64,000 nucleotides of DNA from Gentiana macrophylla (Eukaryota > Streptophyta > Magnoliopsida > Gentianales > Gentianaceae). The stretch lies in NCBI GenBank assembly GCA_026214975.1, contig CM047805.1:63968170-64032169 (forward strand). The letters are read 5' to 3'. Shown here piece by piece: positions 62,641 through 64,000 of this stretch. Within the stretch, counting starts at the first letter, position 1; each line of letters starts with the position of its first letter. Made by a program: the position numbers and the translations under genes. A model generated the notes under the pieces. It was not told the origin of the DNA, made no database searches, and saw only the letters and a list, made by a program, of their open reading frames with translations.

Positions 62641-62940
62641 GAATAAGCCACAGCGGGCATTGATTGATGCTAGCCGGTTGAAGTAATGCTTGAAGATAAT
62701 AATATATTGAGGTCGCTTCATCTATGGATAAGTTGATGGTCGCCAGGAGGGATTTGAACGGTTGCTAATAAACAGATGTATCGGTATACGAAACGTCACG
62801 TCAGTCACGTGCACTGACACAGTGGTTGGAACTGAACCGTCCCTTGCTCTGATTGGTGGAAGAAAATTGGTAACCGTTCCTGTCATCATTACATTTGAAT
62901 TTTGAAAATCCCAAACGTCGTTCCCCCTCAATCTTCCCTC

Positions 62941-62948
62941 TATAAATA
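62941..62948 (+). promoter_or_regulatory. TATA box upstream of the 63574 ORF
   Basis: TATAAATA in CCCTCTATAAATAGCG, with a CCAAT-like ATTGGTGG about 90 bases upstream. Predicts a transcription start near 62975 and a noncoding first exon to 63103. Confidence 0.6.
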
Positions 62949-63103
62949 GCGATATCATCCCCAACTCTTAACTTTTCTCCCCTTTCACCTCTGATAAATT
63001 TCTCCGACGATTTGAGTTAAGAACTCCGGCGATAGCAAGCAGGTTCCGGCAAGAGTTTATTTCGGTCCAAGATCAACGTTTATCTTCTTCCTTTATCAAT
63101 CAG

Positions 63104-63572
63104 GTGCGCGATTTCATTCCCTTTTTTTCCTGTTTTTGATTTGATTATATTTTCATCTGCTTTTTCTTGTGGGAGATCGTATTGTTGATAATCCATTTCT
63201 GCAACTTTATCTTATTTTCTTCTGTTGAATGCCATGAGCCCAATCTGTTTATGCTTTCCGGTATTTTGCGATTCTCTTTCCTGGATGAACCTATGTATGT
63301 GTAGATTCTGATTGTGGTTGCTTGCCATTGTTATAGCACGTATGTCTGTGCTTTTGAATGTGTAATGCATTTAGGGTTATTTCTGGGAAATTGGGGGTTT
63401 TCTGGGTAGATGTTGGGGATTTTTTTCTGGTAAACGTATGGGTTTTTCTGGGCTTTTGTATTTTCTTAAGGAAGATGGAAGGGCGAGGTGTCGGGGTGTG
63501 ATTGTTTTCACCTCAGCCCGATTTCCATGTCCGGGTGATAATCTGATCCACCTTGCCCTTTTTCTTTTCCAG
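63104..63572 (+). other. Predicted 5' UTR intron
   Basis: CAG|GTGCGCG at 63101-63107 and TTTTTCTTTTCCAG|AATG at 63559-63576 bound a T-rich 469-bp intron. The ATG at 63574 lies one base after the acceptor. Confidence 0.55.
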
Positions 63573-63573
63573 A

Positions 63574-64000
63574 ATGTCATCAGAGCACACACAATCGGAT
63601 GAAGAGGCCAGGGCCGCTGCGGGCTACTGGTCAGAGAAGGTAAGCATGGAGGACGCTAGTTTTAGCGGCGCTGAGGAGGAGATGGAAGAAAATCCGAACC
63701 CAGAACCTATTAGCATAGAATCTGACCCAGAGGTCTCAGTTATTGGTGAGGGCGCTGCTAAGGGCGAGGTCGAGGACGATGACCAAATGGCGTTAAGCGG
63801 TCTACTCTCTAGGATGGAGAAAGCTATAGATACTGGAGCCGCTAAACGCAGTGGTAAGCTCAAGGAAGCCGTGGAAACCGCTGTGGTATCTGAGAGGCCC
63901 AAAAAATCTTCAAAGGTCGTTGTATCTAAGAAGAAGACCGCCACTGACGAGCCCGCGAAGAAAAAGAGGGCGCCCAAGAGAAGATCCGCTGCTGTTGAGA
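63574..64000 (+). CDS. Hypothetical acidic/basic protein, N-terminal part (runs off window)
   Basis: An open frame of 142 codons begins ATG at 63574 (MSSEHTQSDEEARAAAGYWS) and is still open at the window edge. It is absent from stop-to-stop listings because no stop is reached. The start is favoured because it follows a TATA box, a noncoding exon and a good splice acceptor. The first 75 residues are strongly acidic (GAEEEMEENPNPEPI), followed by a helical stretch (LSGLLSRMEKAIDTGA) and then a very basic tail with KKKTATDEPAKKKRAPKRRS, a likely nuclear-localisation or nucleic-acid-binding segment. No domain is recognised in this part. It may be a host gene or the gag-like start of a retroelement or other transposon, given the repeat-rich surroundings. 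Confidence 0.55.
   Translation, partial: MSSEHTQSDEEARAAAGYWSEKVSMEDASFSGAEEEMEENPNPEPISIESDPEVSVIGEGAAKGEVEDDDQMALSGLLSRMEKAIDTGAAKRSGKLKEAVETAVVSERPKKSSKVVVSKKKTATDEPAKKKRAPKRRSAAVE

Overview
This is a repeat-dominated stretch of a flowering-plant nuclear genome, probably a eudicot. It shows GT-AG introns, a class III secretory peroxidase, a B3-domain pseudogene, plant L1 LINE and LTR-retrotransposon lineages (Ty1/copia, Ty3/gypsy Athila), Stowaway and hAT MITEs, and Helitron-like ends. The only convincing intact host gene is the peroxidase (exons at 33062-33277, 33992-34183 and 34751-35311). A second possible gene with a 5' UTR intron starts at 63574 and runs off the right edge.

Layout. 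1-868: a truncated long LTR. 869-1834: antisense gypsy scraps and an LTR-like promoter. 1835-14612: an Athila-type Ty3/gypsy element (PBS at 4229, decayed gag-pol, an intact accessory ORF at 11166-11564) inserted in a dimeric tandem array. A 2.4-kb block of flank plus LTR occurs twice (1835-4222 and 12237-14612), so the architecture is rearranged. 14613-16200: the rest of the array and Tat/Athila-like noncoding sequence. 16201-20674: the decayed interior and complete 3' LTR of the family seen at position 1. 20675-27830: a decayed copia element split by a copia element at 21902-27391 with a perfect 5-bp target duplication. 27831-31282: an antisense RNase H-domain fragment, then an element whose LTR copies face each other. 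31283-35600: the peroxidase and its flanks, with a Stowaway MITE in intron 2. 36825-37600: antisense copia remnant. 38846-41284: a 5'-truncated L1 LINE with a target duplication. 41575-41887: tandem repeats. 41918-54913: a second copia element of the 21902 family, split inside its integrase by a 10-kb long-LTR copia element (42085-52149) that itself carries a hAT MITE (44074-44790). 55296-55643: B3-domain pseudogene. 56585-60587: candidate Helitron with captured exons, adjoining a second Helitron-like 3' end at 60592. 61300-64000: promoter-like sequence, short repeats and the start of an open reading frame.

How the parts relate. The window is a nest, and order of insertion can be read from target duplications. 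The most unusual signals are: a two-hairpin motif with compensatory changes that follows two successive segments downstream of Athila pol; a GGACG/CGTCC palindrome confined to noncoding Athila sequence; an element with facing LTR arms and a clean target duplication; and differences between repeat copies that concentrate at CAG/CTG trinucleotides, which may be a long-read artefact at methylated CHG sites. No CRISPR array, rRNA gene or tRNA gene was seen. All identities come from reading the sequence; no database search was run.
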